A stretch of DNA of 64,000 nucleotides from an uncultured Flavobacteriaceae bacterium (GCA_947503005.1 CANNCA010000002.1:124001-188000), one strand, 5' to 3'. Counted from the first letter of the stretch, positions 7,394 to 15,690 are shown. Notes: a model not told the origin generated them from the letters alone. Numbers and translations: made by a program.

Positions 7394-8179
7394 CTAAAGT
7401 TCTGTCCAATTATCGAGGTCAAGGGTCCAATCGTAATTTTTGAATTCTAGTTCAATATCTTTGGTTGGTATAAGCCCTTGTTCTTTCAAAATTTTCTTAG
7501 TACCACTTTTGCCGTCGAAATCTCCCCTGAACCAACTGAATAGGGAGGTTACCGCTACAGTTTTTGTCTTATCGTCGTATTCGGAGGTCCTCTTTAAGTA
7601 AGCGGCGGTCCGCTTGTCAAATTGCTCGTTTACACGGTCAGCTTCATAAATTGCCACGGGAGGACAGTCCTTCGCACCACAATTTAAGGCAAAATGAATA
7701 CGATAATCACGTTTGTTAACACGTAATTTTCGCTCAAACTTATTTGGAAACCATTTACGAATTTTGCCTAATCCCAAAGGCCATTGTGATTTACGAATAA
7801 TACCATGTTCAATTTTTGAGAACGACCGTTTTTCACCTGCGATTCGAATGCGCTCGTCATTAAAAAAAGCCTGCCTGTCATCATAAAGCTCAGGGTTATT
7901 CGATAAAAAGACTTGTATATAAGCATTGTAGATGTTAACCCAAAAAGCTAGTTTTTGTTCGTCAGTTTGTAACCCTTCCTCCAAAGACTCGAGGGTGGTA
8001 TTTGCGAGCTGATCTTGATAGACCTTGGTATCCTTACCAATCCTAATATCTTCTAGAAACTGTTCCGATAACAGATTGAAATCTGAAATATTTGAATGGG
8101 GTGTTTGAGCTTTGTTACTGGTACAGCCCAAAATAATGAAAATGAGTAAAAAGCAGGATTTTGAAAAATGTGATTTCAT
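7394..8179 (-). CDS. DUF547 lipoprotein
   Basis: The 261-residue product begins with a signal peptide ending in a lipobox (LIFIILGC, Cys19), so it should be a lipid-anchored envelope protein. The rest is a DUF547 domain: NIYNAYIQVFL near residue 85, IEHGIIRKS, then the conserved HFALNCGAKDCPP block with two cysteines (about residues 167-179), and LFSWFRGDF near the C-terminus. The cysteine-containing block and the fold's distant likeness to papain/transglutaminase-type enzymes suggest an enzyme, but no activity is established for the family. It is divergently arranged with the glycosyltransferase at 8341, with a 160-base shared promoter region. Confidence 0.85.
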   Translation of the reverse strand: MKSHFSKSCFLLIFIILGCTSNKAQTPHSNISDFNLLSEQFLEDIRIGKDTKVYQDQLANTTLESLEEGLQTDEQKLAFWVNIYNAYIQVFLSNNPELYDDRQAFFNDERIRIAGEKRSFSKIEHGIIRKSQWPLGLGKIRKWFPNKFERKLRVNKRDYRIHFALNCGAKDCPPVAIYEADRVNEQFDKRTAAYLKRTSEYDDKTKTVAVTSLFSWFRGDFDGKSGTKKILKEQGLIPTKDIELEFKNYDWTLDLDNWTEL

Positions 8180-8271
8180 AAAATTAAATGTAGATTCGTA
8201 GTATACTACTTACGGAATAAAGTGCCTAAGGTTTGTCGAATTTTTAAAAAAACCTTTCAGCCAAATATACG

Positions 8272-8279
8272 TAGGTAAT
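8272..8279 (-). promoter_or_regulatory. Possible -7 element of the DUF547 gene
   Basis: On the minus strand these bases read TATATTTG, a perfect TAnnTTTG match, 92 bases upstream of the start at 8179. The matching TTG (-33) is not visible at 17-23 bases, so the call is tentative. Confidence 0.27.
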
Positions 8280-8340
8280 ACAGACGATGTATTTTACAGG
8301 TCGTTGAACTCTTAAAACAAAAAACGAAGTCTGTTTCCTT

Positions 8341-9039
8341 ATGGTATCCTTAATAATCCCAACGCACAACGAGCGAGAAAACCTTACGCGTTTACTTCCT
8401 AAATTAAATAATTTGGCGGCTCCGATACCTTTTGAAATCATTGTCGCACTATCTTGTGAAAATAACGATGGATCTGAGGATGTTGTTACGACCACTCCAG
8501 TTAAAATATTCAAGTGCAGCCAAAAGGGTAGGGCAACGCAAATGAATGCTGCCGTAAAAGAATCGGTAGGAGAAATTTTGGTTTTCCTACATGCCGATGT
8601 AACACCGCCTGATACATTTTTACAAGATATCTGTGCTACATTGAATGGGAATAATGACGCAGGTTTCTTTTCCTATAAATTCGATTCTAACAATTTTCTT
8701 TTAAAAATCAATGCCAGTTTTACAGCTAAGGATGGAATTTTCACAGGAGGCGGGGATCAATGCCTTTTCATTAATAGAAACGTATTCTTGAAGCTTGGTG
8801 GTTTTAATGAACAACAGGTTTTGATGGAAGATTTTGAATTCTTCGACCGTATGAAAAGAAACAAAATACGTTATACGATTGTCAAAAATGACCTGATTGT
8901 GTCATCAAGAAAATACAGGAGTAATTCTTATTTTCGTGTTAATCTTTCGAACCTTCTCCTGCTAGTTCTCTTTAGGTTTGGGTATCCGCCTGTAAAACTG
9001 AAGAAACTTCACAACCGTTTACTGCGCTCTTCCCTTTAG
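8341..9039 (+). CDS. Family 2 glycosyltransferase, TIGR04283-like
   Basis: The 232-residue protein has a GT-A fold: SLIIPTHNERENL at the N-terminus, CENNDGSEDV, GRATQMNAAVKES, the metal-binding region LVFLHADVTPP (about residues 79-86) and, later, GGGDQCLFINRNVFLKLGGF and MEDFEFFDRMKR. The sequence HADV followed by the GGGDQ and (M)ED blocks and the C-terminal SSRKYRSNSYFRVNL is typical of TIGR04283, a glycosyltransferase group found with rSAM/selenodomain genes and annotated by some pipelines as arsenosugar biosynthesis. No partner radical-SAM or ars gene is present here, so the substrate is open. It has no membrane helix of its own beyond a weak hydrophobic stretch near residues 200-212. 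Confidence 0.85.
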   Translation: MVSLIIPTHNERENLTRLLPKLNNLAAPIPFEIIVALSCENNDGSEDVVTTTPVKIFKCSQKGRATQMNAAVKESVGEILVFLHADVTPPDTFLQDICATLNGNNDAGFFSYKFDSNNFLLKINASFTAKDGIFTGGGDQCLFINRNVFLKLGGFNEQQVLMEDFEFFDRMKRNKIRYTIVKNDLIVSSRKYRSNSYFRVNLSNLLLLVLFRFGYPPVKLKKLHNRLLRSSL

Positions 9040-9070
9040 TAACATTTTTGCTATAGGTCTTTCAAAGCGC

Positions 9071-9442
9071 TCAAACATGCTGGTCGATCAATATCGCATT
9101 CCCATCGGGATCCATAATGACGATACTACCGGGTCCAGTGGTACTTTCATCAACCGCTCGTTCCAATTTCATATCCTTAGCTTTTAGTTCTGCTTGAATT
9201 TCGCGAACATCGTCAAAGGCTTCCAGCGTACTTGCATTTTCATCCCAACCGGGGTTGAAAGTCAAAATGTTATTTTCAAACATACCTTGAAACAGGCCTA
9301 CCAAAGCATTCTCGTTTTTCATAATGAGATAGTTCTTTTCCATATCACCCGCAAAAACGGTAAACCCAAGATTGCTATAAAATTGTTTTGAAGCCTCGAG
9401 GTCTTTAACGGCAAGGCTTACTGAAAATGCCCCTAATTTCAT
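9071..9442 (-). CDS. VOC-family (glyoxalase/bleomycin-resistance fold) protein
   Basis: The 123-residue protein starts with KLGAFSVSLAVKDLEASKQFYSNLGF and ends with PGSIVIMDPDGNAILIDQHV, the paired beta-alpha-beta-beta-beta modules of the vicinal oxygen chelate superfamily. A His-equivalent metal ligand at the beginning is replaced by Ser in FSVSLAV, while the C-terminal ligands are not obvious, so it may bind a small molecule without catalysis. VOC proteins of this size dimerise to form the active site. It is convergent with the glycosyltransferase and shares its upstream region with the DUF4331 gene. The specific substrate cannot be told. Confidence 0.85.
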   Translation of the reverse strand: MKLGAFSVSLAVKDLEASKQFYSNLGFTVFAGDMEKNYLIMKNENALVGLFQGMFENNILTFNPGWDENASTLEAFDDVREIQAELKAKDMKLERAVDESTTGPGSIVIMDPDGNAILIDQHV

Positions 9443-9664
9443 AATACTTCTTTTTTAGTGTGCTTTCTAAAGTTAAGAATTTAAAAATTTAGCTAGCACG
9501 TATTTACTATTCTAATTCTGATTCTGATTTCATTTCTATACTAGAGAATTGAACAACATAAAAAACAAGACTTTCTCTTTAACATAATTTTAACTTATTA
9601 AACCAAACCCCGCGAACTTAATCCCGTAGGTAAGCATGAATTTAACATATATAAACGAATAACA

Positions 9665-10345
9665 ATGAAACGAACAAAACAAATTTTAGCTTTTGCATTA
9701 CCAGCCTTGATTGGTGTGGTCCTCATAGCCGCTGACCATATTGATGCACCGAGTTCTATGAATACCACAGCTGATATAGCTGATTATTTTGCTTTTGAAC
9801 CTTCAGTTGGTTCAGATAACACTGTTTTCGCAGTTGATCTTCAAACAAACGTCTTACCAGATTTGGCGTATGGTACATTTGATGAAAATGTTTTGACTGA
9901 AATCAACATCGATACCGACGGTGATTTGGTAGAGGATTTGGTAATTCAAGCTATACCAAGAGATGGTAGAATGTATTTTTTTGGTCCCGTAGCCCCTACT
10001 CAAACGGGTCTTAGCAGTGAAGTGCTCGTTGATTCTCCATTGGGAGATGTTGAAATTTCATCTACAACCGCTGTCACGGAAACCACGCCTGAAGACGTAA
10101 AATTATTTGCTGGTCCAAGACAGGATCCATTTTACTTTGATTTCTTTCAATTTAATGCAGTTATAGGAGGTATGGCTCCTGGAGGATTCAAAGTTGCCGC
10201 TGAAGCCACCGATACTTTCGATGGCGCCAATACCATGTCCATCGTGGTTGAGCTGCCAAATGCCATGTTAGGCACACCTACTGCTACTAATGTATTGGGT
10301 ATTCCGGTATATAAGACTTGGGTGACCACAAATATTAAGCAATAA
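9665..10345 (+). CDS. DUF4331 exported protein
   Basis: The 226-residue protein opens with a signal sequence (MKRTKQILAFALPALIGVVLIAA) followed directly by DHIDAPSSMNTTADIADYFAFEPS, which is the signature start of DUF4331 proteins (ADH-D-P, then D-I-x-D-x-Y-x-F). The body continues to DPFYFDFFQFN and GGFKVAAEATDTFDGANTMSIVVELP, ending with GIPVYKTWVTTN. DUF4331 chains in other phyla are commonly about twice as long; here the chain covers only the N-terminal part and the next gene may supply the rest. The 23-base gap to that gene means they are co-transcribed. Function is unknown; an extracytoplasmic location is clear. Confidence 0.85.
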   Translation: MKRTKQILAFALPALIGVVLIAADHIDAPSSMNTTADIADYFAFEPSVGSDNTVFAVDLQTNVLPDLAYGTFDENVLTEINIDTDGDLVEDLVIQAIPRDGRMYFFGPVAPTQTGLSSEVLVDSPLGDVEISSTTAVTETTPEDVKLFAGPRQDPFYFDFFQFNAVIGGMAPGGFKVAAEATDTFDGANTMSIVVELPNAMLGTPTATNVLGIPVYKTWVTTNIKQ

Positions 10346-10368
10346 CATAAACTTTAAATATAAAAAAT

Positions 10369-11172
10369 ATGAAAACTTATAAATTAAAACTTGTTGCAAT
10401 TACATTTTGTAGCGCTTTGTTATTCGCATCATGCTCAAATGATGATAATGTGACCGTAGAACCGATTGCCATGGCAACATGTACAGATGGTGTTATGAAC
10501 GGTGATGAGACGGGTATCGATTGTGGTGGCGCTTGTGATGCTTGCGAAGAGCCTATGATGAGTACCGATTTCTCGGGTAGTTATGCCCAGGCCGATCATA
10601 TGGGAAGACCAGGTGTCAATACCGTTTTAAGCCTCGACTTAGACGGTCAAGCAAGTGTAAAAGATGCTCATAATACAACGATTCCTTCTGAAATGCAGGT
10701 TGCTTTTCAAGCTGGCTTCGAAGCACGGTTAGAACAGTATCACGATGTATATGCCACTTTATTAGGGTTAAACCCGGAAGATGTTAACTATGAACCCAAT
10801 ATTCTAGGGGATATTCTGAATGGCCCTGATAAGGATGGAGCCACGGATAATCCTGTTTCTGCCACCGTCTTGACCAGTGTATTGGCCGATGATGTATTGG
10901 AAGTTGCACCCGATGTTGCTACAACATATTTCAATGGAGGTGCAGGCGCACCTGCTTTCGAAGGTGCCATCGGTTTAACCGGGAGAACGCCCCAAGATGA
11001 TGTCATTGATGTTTCGTTGATTTTATTTTTCGGCGGAGCAACCGGTGATAGGTTTAGTGGTCAAGATATTGATGGTGACGGGAATGCGGATTTGCCAAGG
11101 CTTACCTCTGATGGCGTAGCATTGACCGCCGATATCAGTACGACATTTCCATACCTAGGTGCCCCGGAATAG
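10369..11172 (+). CDS. Lipoprotein resembling the C-terminal part of DUF4331 proteins
   Basis: The 267-residue product has a signal peptide with a lipobox (ALLFASC, Cys22). A Cys-rich stretch follows: TCTDGVMNGDETGIDCGGAC and then DAC, a small disulfide motif common in exported flavobacterial proteins. From about residue 70 the sequence (SYAQADHMGRPGVNTVLS, then DVLEVAPDVATTYFNGG and GRTPQDDVIDVSL) matches the order of motifs I know from the second half of long DUF4331 proteins. I therefore read the two genes as a split pair, one periplasmic and one lipid-anchored. This family assignment is from memory of motifs and is less certain than that of its neighbour. Confidence 0.68.
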   Translation: MKTYKLKLVAITFCSALLFASCSNDDNVTVEPIAMATCTDGVMNGDETGIDCGGACDACEEPMMSTDFSGSYAQADHMGRPGVNTVLSLDLDGQASVKDAHNTTIPSEMQVAFQAGFEARLEQYHDVYATLLGLNPEDVNYEPNILGDILNGPDKDGATDNPVSATVLTSVLADDVLEVAPDVATTYFNGGAGAPAFEGAIGLTGRTPQDDVIDVSLILFFGGATGDRFSGQDIDGDGNADLPRLTSDGVALTADISTTFPYLGAPE

Positions 11173-11198
11173 ATTTCAACACTATGAAAGGGAAAACT

Positions 11199-11234
11199 GG
11201 GGGAGGGTTTTGGTTGGCTTTCCCCCTTATTTTT
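11199..11234 (+). terminator. Possible terminator after the DUF4331-like pair
   Basis: GGGGGA at 11199-11204 pairs with TCCCCC at 11221-11226 across a 16-base loop, followed by TTATTTTT. The stem is short but GC-only next to the T-rich tail. It lies between the lipoprotein gene and the TPR gene, so the latter may be only partly co-transcribed. Confidence 0.45.
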
Positions 11235-11255
11235 AAACTACTTTAAAATAAATCT

Positions 11256-12533
11256 ATGAAATCAATACTATTCTTTGTTTGTATCCTATTCCTATGGTCA
11301 TGTTCTTCAAAGACTGCAACCCAGATTACAGATTCAAGTGATTACAATCAATATTTGACTTCCAAACCAGCTAAAGAAACTTCAAAGTATTTTGAACTTT
11401 GGAATTCCAAAATCAAACCTGACAGTATGCAACTGACTAGTTTTGGAATCGTGGCGAGCGAGTATACGAGGTTTTTCAACGAGACCGGAAATATTACGTA
11501 CTTAAAAAAAGCTGAGAAAGCCTTGAAAAAGGCTGCGACTATCGCTGCTGTGGGTAAATCTGGTTATTATCGTGCACTCTCACGAAATTATATTTCACAA
11601 CATAGATTTAAAGAAGCGTTGGTGTGGGCAGAAAAAGCAGAGCGAATGGGAAGTGGTTTGAGAGCCTCACGTAGCTTGTTATTTGACGTGCATATGGAAT
11701 TGGGCGACTACAACACTGCACATTCATATCTCGATTTGATTTATAACAAGGAAGATTTTGGGTATTTGATTCGAGCTGCAAAATGGCAAGATCATAAAGG
11801 AAACCTTGACCAAGCCATCTTTCTAATGGAAAAGGCAAAACGAAAAGCCGATGCAAGTAACAATCCGGAAACTAAATTATGGGCATACACCAATTTGGCT
11901 GATTTTTACGGACATGCAGGTCGGTTGGAAGAATCGTACCAGCACTATTTAAAGACACTGGCCATTGACGGTGATAATGCCTATGCCAAGAAAGGAATTG
12001 CCTGGATCGTGTTTTCGCACGAGAAAAATCCAGAGCAGGCGCTTCAAATATTAGAGGCGGTGACCGATGTTAATGCAACACCTGACTATCATATTTTAAA
12101 AGCGGAAATAGCATCTTATGCCGAGGAGGATTTGAGAGCTAGTAAATCTTTTGATTCATTCTATCAAAGTGTACAGAATGAAGCTTATGGTAATATGTAC
12201 AACACTCATAAAATTAAGTTTTACATAGAGGTAACTGGTCAATATCACAAGGCGTTGTTTTTGGCTGAGGAGGAAGTCTCGAATAGGCCTACACCTGAAA
12301 CTTATGATTTACTAGCCTATGCACATCTAAAAAACGGAAACCCAACAAAGGCATTTGATTTGGTAATGACTTATGTGGAAGGTAAAACCCACGAACCTGA
12401 AGTTTTATTTCATATGGCCGAAATATATAAGGCAAAAGGCGCTGAAGAAAGGGTAAAGGAATTAAAGGACATGTTGCAAGATGCTAGTTTTGAGATGGGC
12501 CCCGAATTTCCGAAACTATTGGCCTCTCTTTAA
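11256..12533 (+). CDS. TPR-repeat lipoprotein
   Basis: The 425-residue protein begins with a lipobox signal (FVCILFLWSC, Cys16). Most of the rest is alpha-helical with tetratricopeptide-like repeats: YYRALSRNYISQHRFKEAL near residue 108, LLFDVHMELGDYNTAHSYL near 145, LWAYTNLADFYGHAGRLEESYQHY near 208, and YDLLAYAHLKNGNPTKAF near 350. TPR proteins serve as scaffolds for partners, here on the periplasmic face of a membrane. It follows the two DUF4331-type genes on the same strand with an 83-base gap. The conserved grouping would suggest that it helps assemble or display the DUF4331 products; this is inference only. Confidence 0.82.
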   Translation: MKSILFFVCILFLWSCSSKTATQITDSSDYNQYLTSKPAKETSKYFELWNSKIKPDSMQLTSFGIVASEYTRFFNETGNITYLKKAEKALKKAATIAAVGKSGYYRALSRNYISQHRFKEALVWAEKAERMGSGLRASRSLLFDVHMELGDYNTAHSYLDLIYNKEDFGYLIRAAKWQDHKGNLDQAIFLMEKAKRKADASNNPETKLWAYTNLADFYGHAGRLEESYQHYLKTLAIDGDNAYAKKGIAWIVFSHEKNPEQALQILEAVTDVNATPDYHILKAEIASYAEEDLRASKSFDSFYQSVQNEAYGNMYNTHKIKFYIEVTGQYHKALFLAEEEVSNRPTPETYDLLAYAHLKNGNPTKAFDLVMTYVEGKTHEPEVLFHMAEIYKAKGAEERVKELKDMLQDASFEMGPEFPKLLASL

Positions 12534-12624
12534 GTAAACGATTAGGTTGTTAGATTTGTTTCCAGTACTCCATGGTCCCTTAGCTTTGATTTTTCATTGA
12601 TAGGGGACTTTTTTAATAGATGGA

Positions 12625-13449
12625 TTACACTTCTAGCGTACCAAATATTTTTTTATACTTCTTCGGCAGATCGGCTGTTAAATGCAATTGTTCTTGGGTC
12701 AATGGATGTTTGAATTCAAGTGAATACGCATGCAGATACAAGCCTTTGCCTTTAAGCAAGAGGTTTTTCGAACTATAAGTTACATCTCCCAAAATAGGAT
12801 TACCTAGCTGAGAAAGGTGTTTGCGTAATTGATGCCTTCTACCTGTTTGAGGATGCAGTTGTACCAAGTTGAGTGTTTTGAATCTCTCCGAGCTAACCGA
12901 TGCCAGTACCACATATGAAGTATAACTCTCTTTACCATCGATTTTAAAACTGGTTTCGCCTTTGGTCTGCATGGTTCCTATGGTAATTGCATAATAGGTT
13001 TTTTGAACGGCCTTCTTTTCGAAAAGCTGATTCAAATCGCGAATACTTTCCGTAGTCTTACCAATAAGTAGAATACCAGTTGTGGCATAATCTAGTCGAT
13101 GTACTGGTTGAGGGATAGTGGCGTTGGGCAGGCTACTTGGATTTAGATTTTGGCTTAGTGCATTTGAGATGGTTTTGAAATGATTACCACTGACCAAAAT
13201 ACCAGCAGGCTTATGAATCACGGCTAAATAATCGTCTTCAAAAAGTATTTTCAAGGTCAGGTCGAATGTTCGTTTCGGTAAAGTTGGTGTTTCTTCGGCA
13301 AGTTGAATGTATTCACCTCCTTTTATATAGGTAGCGGTTGTGGCGATGGAATAGTCCACGGAAATAAGCTGTTTTTTCAGTGCCTTCTTTAAGGCCGATT
13401 TACTGATAATGGTGTTGAAAATACCTACCCCATAATCTTGAAGCCTCAT
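12625..13449 (-). CDS. RluA-family pseudouridine synthase
   Basis: The 274-residue enzyme should convert a uridine in rRNA or tRNA into pseudouridine. Residues about 1-60 form an S4-like N-terminal part (KKALKKQLISVDYSIATTATYI). The catalytic domain starts at ILFEDDYLAVIHKPAGILVSGN and has the family motif PVHRLDYATTGILLIGKT with catalytic Asp120. Further conserved elements are LHPQTGRRHQLRKHLSQLGNPILGD and LYLHAYSLEFKHPLT near the C-terminus. The exact RNA target cannot be told; the degenerate S4 part and the HRLDYATTG variant (usually HRLDxxTSG) put it in a less studied subgroup. It stands alone on the minus strand. Confidence 0.92.
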   Translation of the reverse strand: MRLQDYGVGIFNTIISKSALKKALKKQLISVDYSIATTATYIKGGEYIQLAEETPTLPKRTFDLTLKILFEDDYLAVIHKPAGILVSGNHFKTISNALSQNLNPSSLPNATIPQPVHRLDYATTGILLIGKTTESIRDLNQLFEKKAVQKTYYAITIGTMQTKGETSFKIDGKESYTSYVVLASVSSERFKTLNLVQLHPQTGRRHQLRKHLSQLGNPILGDVTYSSKNLLLKGKGLYLHAYSLEFKHPLTQEQLHLTADLPKKYKKIFGTLEV

Positions 13450-13692
13450 GGGTTTTTGTAATTCTGGAACGGTATGACTTTCTATTTCTTTTATTATTCG
13501 GTTTTATAGAACTGGACCAGGTTTTTTCATAGGAGGCCCTTGTTTGGGTTATAATTTTGTCCGTATATTAAACAAATCTCGATGTCCTTGAACAATTTAA
13601 ATATGATAAAGCTATGCAATCCTTATACTTAAAAAAAATAGGTACGTTCTTTTTAGCTTTTTCGTGAAAGAATAGTAAATCAGATGTTAATA

Positions 13693-14490
13693 TTAAGAAG
13701 CCGATACAGCTCCTAAAGTATATAACTGCTCCAAATTAGGCGATTCACTACCGCCTGCAGGCTCTAGAGTAATTCCAAATGCCTCTGACTCATTGGTATT
13801 GGTAAGTGTGAAGATTTTGTTTTCGTCTGAAGCAAAATCCTCTAGTAGCCCTAGACTGGTTGGGGTCAACGGCGATAATTTTAAGGACCATACTTGATAT
13901 ACAAAACCATCAGGGGGTTCAGGCAAACCTTGTGCATCGATAAATACCTGTTGTTCGCTTTTGTTCCAGTAGGCTTTGGCATATGAGGTAGGTGAGACCG
14001 CTTGCCCACCAAGTGAGATTACGGCAATGTCTTTATCACGAATGGTGTTCAACAACTCCTCTGACTTCTCTAGGGAAGCATCTGAGTCCGCTATTTGTTG
14101 TTCCAATTGCGCGTTCTCTTCTTCAGCAACCTGAATTTTCGATTTAAGTTCTTGGTTTTGGGTGTACATCCAATAGAATCCAATGGCTAAAAGTAGCGAA
14201 GCGGCCCAACCCAAGTACCAAGACCAGTTGACATCCCGTTTTTTCAAATCGACTACTTTGATTTCTTTGTCAACATCGATTTTTTGTTTTACGATATTAA
14301 AACCAAGTGGCAGACCTGGGGAAACAGTTTTTGATAACGCCAAAATTGAACCTTCTATAGCTTCGATTTCGGATTGAATTTCAGCAGATTCCAAAGCTCG
14401 CTCTTGCACTTCCAGATTTTCTTTTTCCGAAAGCAGACCGGCCACATAGAGCTCTAAAATTCCTGACGCTATGTATTCCTTAACATCCAT
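13693..14490 (-). CDS. RskA-type anti-sigma factor
   Basis: The 265-residue protein has a cytoplasmic N-terminal helix region (about 1-85, DVKEYIASGILELYVAGLLSE, the sigma-binding part), one membrane helix at about 90-110 (WYLGWAASLLLAIGFYWMY), a short coiled coil (about 112-150), and an extracytoplasmic RskA domain (about 165-265) with AYWNKSEQQVFIDAQGLPEPP and ITLEPAGGSESP. There is no HxxxCxxC zinc motif, as in many Bacteroidota anti-sigmas. It starts 4 bases after the sigma gene and is surely co-translated with it. It should hold the sigma factor at the membrane until an envelope signal triggers its release. Confidence 0.88.
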   Translation of the reverse strand: MDVKEYIASGILELYVAGLLSEKENLEVQERALESAEIQSEIEAIEGSILALSKTVSPGLPLGFNIVKQKIDVDKEIKVVDLKKRDVNWSWYLGWAASLLLAIGFYWMYTQNQELKSKIQVAEEENAQLEQQIADSDASLEKSEELLNTIRDKDIAVISLGGQAVSPTSYAKAYWNKSEQQVFIDAQGLPEPPDGFVYQVWSLKLSPLTPTSLGLLEDFASDENKIFTLTNTNESEAFGITLEPAGGSESPNLEQLYTLGAVSAS

Positions 14491-14494
14491 TGTA

Positions 14495-15025
14495 TTACAG
14501 TTTCATTGCATCGCGCAACTGCGATATACAACTCCTGTTTCTTGTTTTTACGGTGCCGATTGGAATATTCAATTCCTCAGCGGCATCTTTTTGTGTCAAT
14601 CCCCTAAAATAAAGTAGTTCAATAATTTCAATACACTTCGCTTTTAGACTTTTAACAAGTTTTCGAAGCCCCTTGAAATCAATTGAATCGCTTACTTCTT
14701 CAGGCCTTTCCAGTATACCTACGAAGTAATCTGCCGATAAGTTTTGTTTTTCCCGTTTGAAGGATTTTGAGCGCACTTTATCGATGGCAGCATTACGAGC
14801 TATGTTTAATATCCATGTAAAGAACCTTCCTTTTGAAGTATTGTAGCTATCCGACTTGTTCCAAACCTTGACGAAAACGTCTTGACAGATTTCTTGTGCA
14901 AGAGCCTCGTTTCTGACAATAACATTGATGACACCACAGATATTTTCGGCGTACATACTGTGCAATTTTTCAAAAGCGGTAATATCCTTCTTTTGAAATT
15001 GTGCAACTAAATCGTCTAACTCCAT
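14495..15025 (-). CDS. ECF-type RNA polymerase sigma factor
   Basis: The 176-residue sigma factor has region 2 at about 20-90 (CGVINVIVRNEALAQEICQDVFVKVWN, then GRFFTWILNIARNAAIDKVRS, with the -10 recognition helix) and region 4 at about 120-174 (IIELLYFRGLTQKDAAEELNIPIGTVKTR, the -35 recognition helix-turn-helix). The length and two-domain layout fit group 4 sigma factors. It is followed directly by its RskA-type anti-sigma and preceded, on the same strand, by the sodC lipoprotein gene and a perfect 17-bp inverted repeat. The targets are not shown by the sequence; an envelope or oxidative stress regulon is a reasonable guess. Confidence 0.95.
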   Translation of the reverse strand: MELDDLVAQFQKKDITAFEKLHSMYAENICGVINVIVRNEALAQEICQDVFVKVWNKSDSYNTSKGRFFTWILNIARNAAIDKVRSKSFKREKQNLSADYFVGILERPEEVSDSIDFKGLRKLVKSLKAKCIEIIELLYFRGLTQKDAAEELNIPIGTVKTRNRSCISQLRDAMKL

Positions 15026-15050
15026 ATTGTGGGGATTGGTCGGCTTGTAA

Positions 15051-15091
15051 TATAGTTATAAAGCTACAAGGAAGGTAGCTTTATAACTATA
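15051..15091. repeat. Perfect 17-bp inverted repeat between sodC and ECF sigma
   Basis: The left arm (15051-15067, TATAGTTATAAAGCTAC) and right arm (15075-15091, GTAGCTTTATAACTATA) are exact reverse complements around the 7-base loop AAGGAAG. Read in the direction of transcription (minus strand) the hairpin is not followed by a T tract (ATTACAAG follows), so it is not a standard terminator for sodC. It ends 26 bases before the sigma ATG at 15025. Options are an operator, an mRNA stability or processing hairpin limiting read-through into the sigma gene, or a solitary repeat element. Confidence 0.9.
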
Positions 15092-15099
15092 ATTTTATC

Positions 15100-15690
15100 T
15101 TATTGGATAATTCCCGTACAGCTCACACGAGCACCGGCCGCTCCACTAGGTTGCGAGGTGAAATCATCGACACCTTGGTGTACGATAACTCCTTTCCCTA
15201 CAATATTTTTGGTCTCGTCATCACAGCCTATACACCACTCATCGGTAGCGAACTCAACGGTCGCATTTCCGTCGGCATCGGCGGTAAAGTTACCGATATC
15301 CCCTTTGTGGTAGCCTTCTGTTGCTCCCCATTTGCCATGTGGGGTATTGGTTGGGTTCCAGTGACCACCAGTAGATTTTCCATCGTCTGAAGAACAATCC
15401 GCCTTATCGTGAAGGTGAATGGCATGTTCGCCAGGTGTTAAACCTGTTAGCACTGCCGTCATTCTTACCTCGCCGTCTTCCTCAGTAAAGGTCACATCAC
15501 CTGTTACCTTACTGTCGCTTTTAGGTTCCATTTTAAATTTGATGGTTTCAACTTCAACCATTTCTTCTTTCATTTCTTCAGCAGCCGCCTCCACATCTTC
15601 TGAAGCTTCCTGTGCCTCCTTTTTAACTTCCTTGCAGTTATACGATAGGGCAACCAAAAGTGCCATTGCCGACAATTTTATTGTTTTCAT
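15100..15690 (-). CDS. sodC: Cu/Zn superoxide dismutase, lipoprotein
   Basis: The 196-residue protein has a signal peptide and lipobox (LVALSYNC, Cys19), a Glu/Lys-rich linker with many acidic residues (about 20-50), then the dismutase domain. Metal ligands are visible: HAIHLHDKADC, GGHWNPTNTPHG, the zinc-loop YHKGDIGN, and VIVHQGVDDF, followed by the conserved GAAGARVSCTGII with the disulfide cysteine. It removes superoxide in the periplasm or at the outer face of the envelope. An additional CIGC pair lies between strands (about residue 156) and may form an extra disulfide. It is upstream of the ECF sigma gene on the same strand with 74 bases between them. Confidence 0.92.
   Translation of the reverse strand: MKTIKLSAMALLVALSYNCKEVKKEAQEASEDVEAAAEEMKEEMVEVETIKFKMEPKSDSKVTGDVTFTEEDGEVRMTAVLTGLTPGEHAIHLHDKADCSSDDGKSTGGHWNPTNTPHGKWGATEGYHKGDIGNFTADADGNATVEFATDEWCIGCDDETKNIVGKGVIVHQGVDDFTSQPSGAAGARVSCTGIIQ

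Noticed and set aside
12575-12614. GTCCC/GGGAC pairing followed by T run after the TPR gene
   Set aside because: Only 5 bp across a 24-base loop; could be chance.
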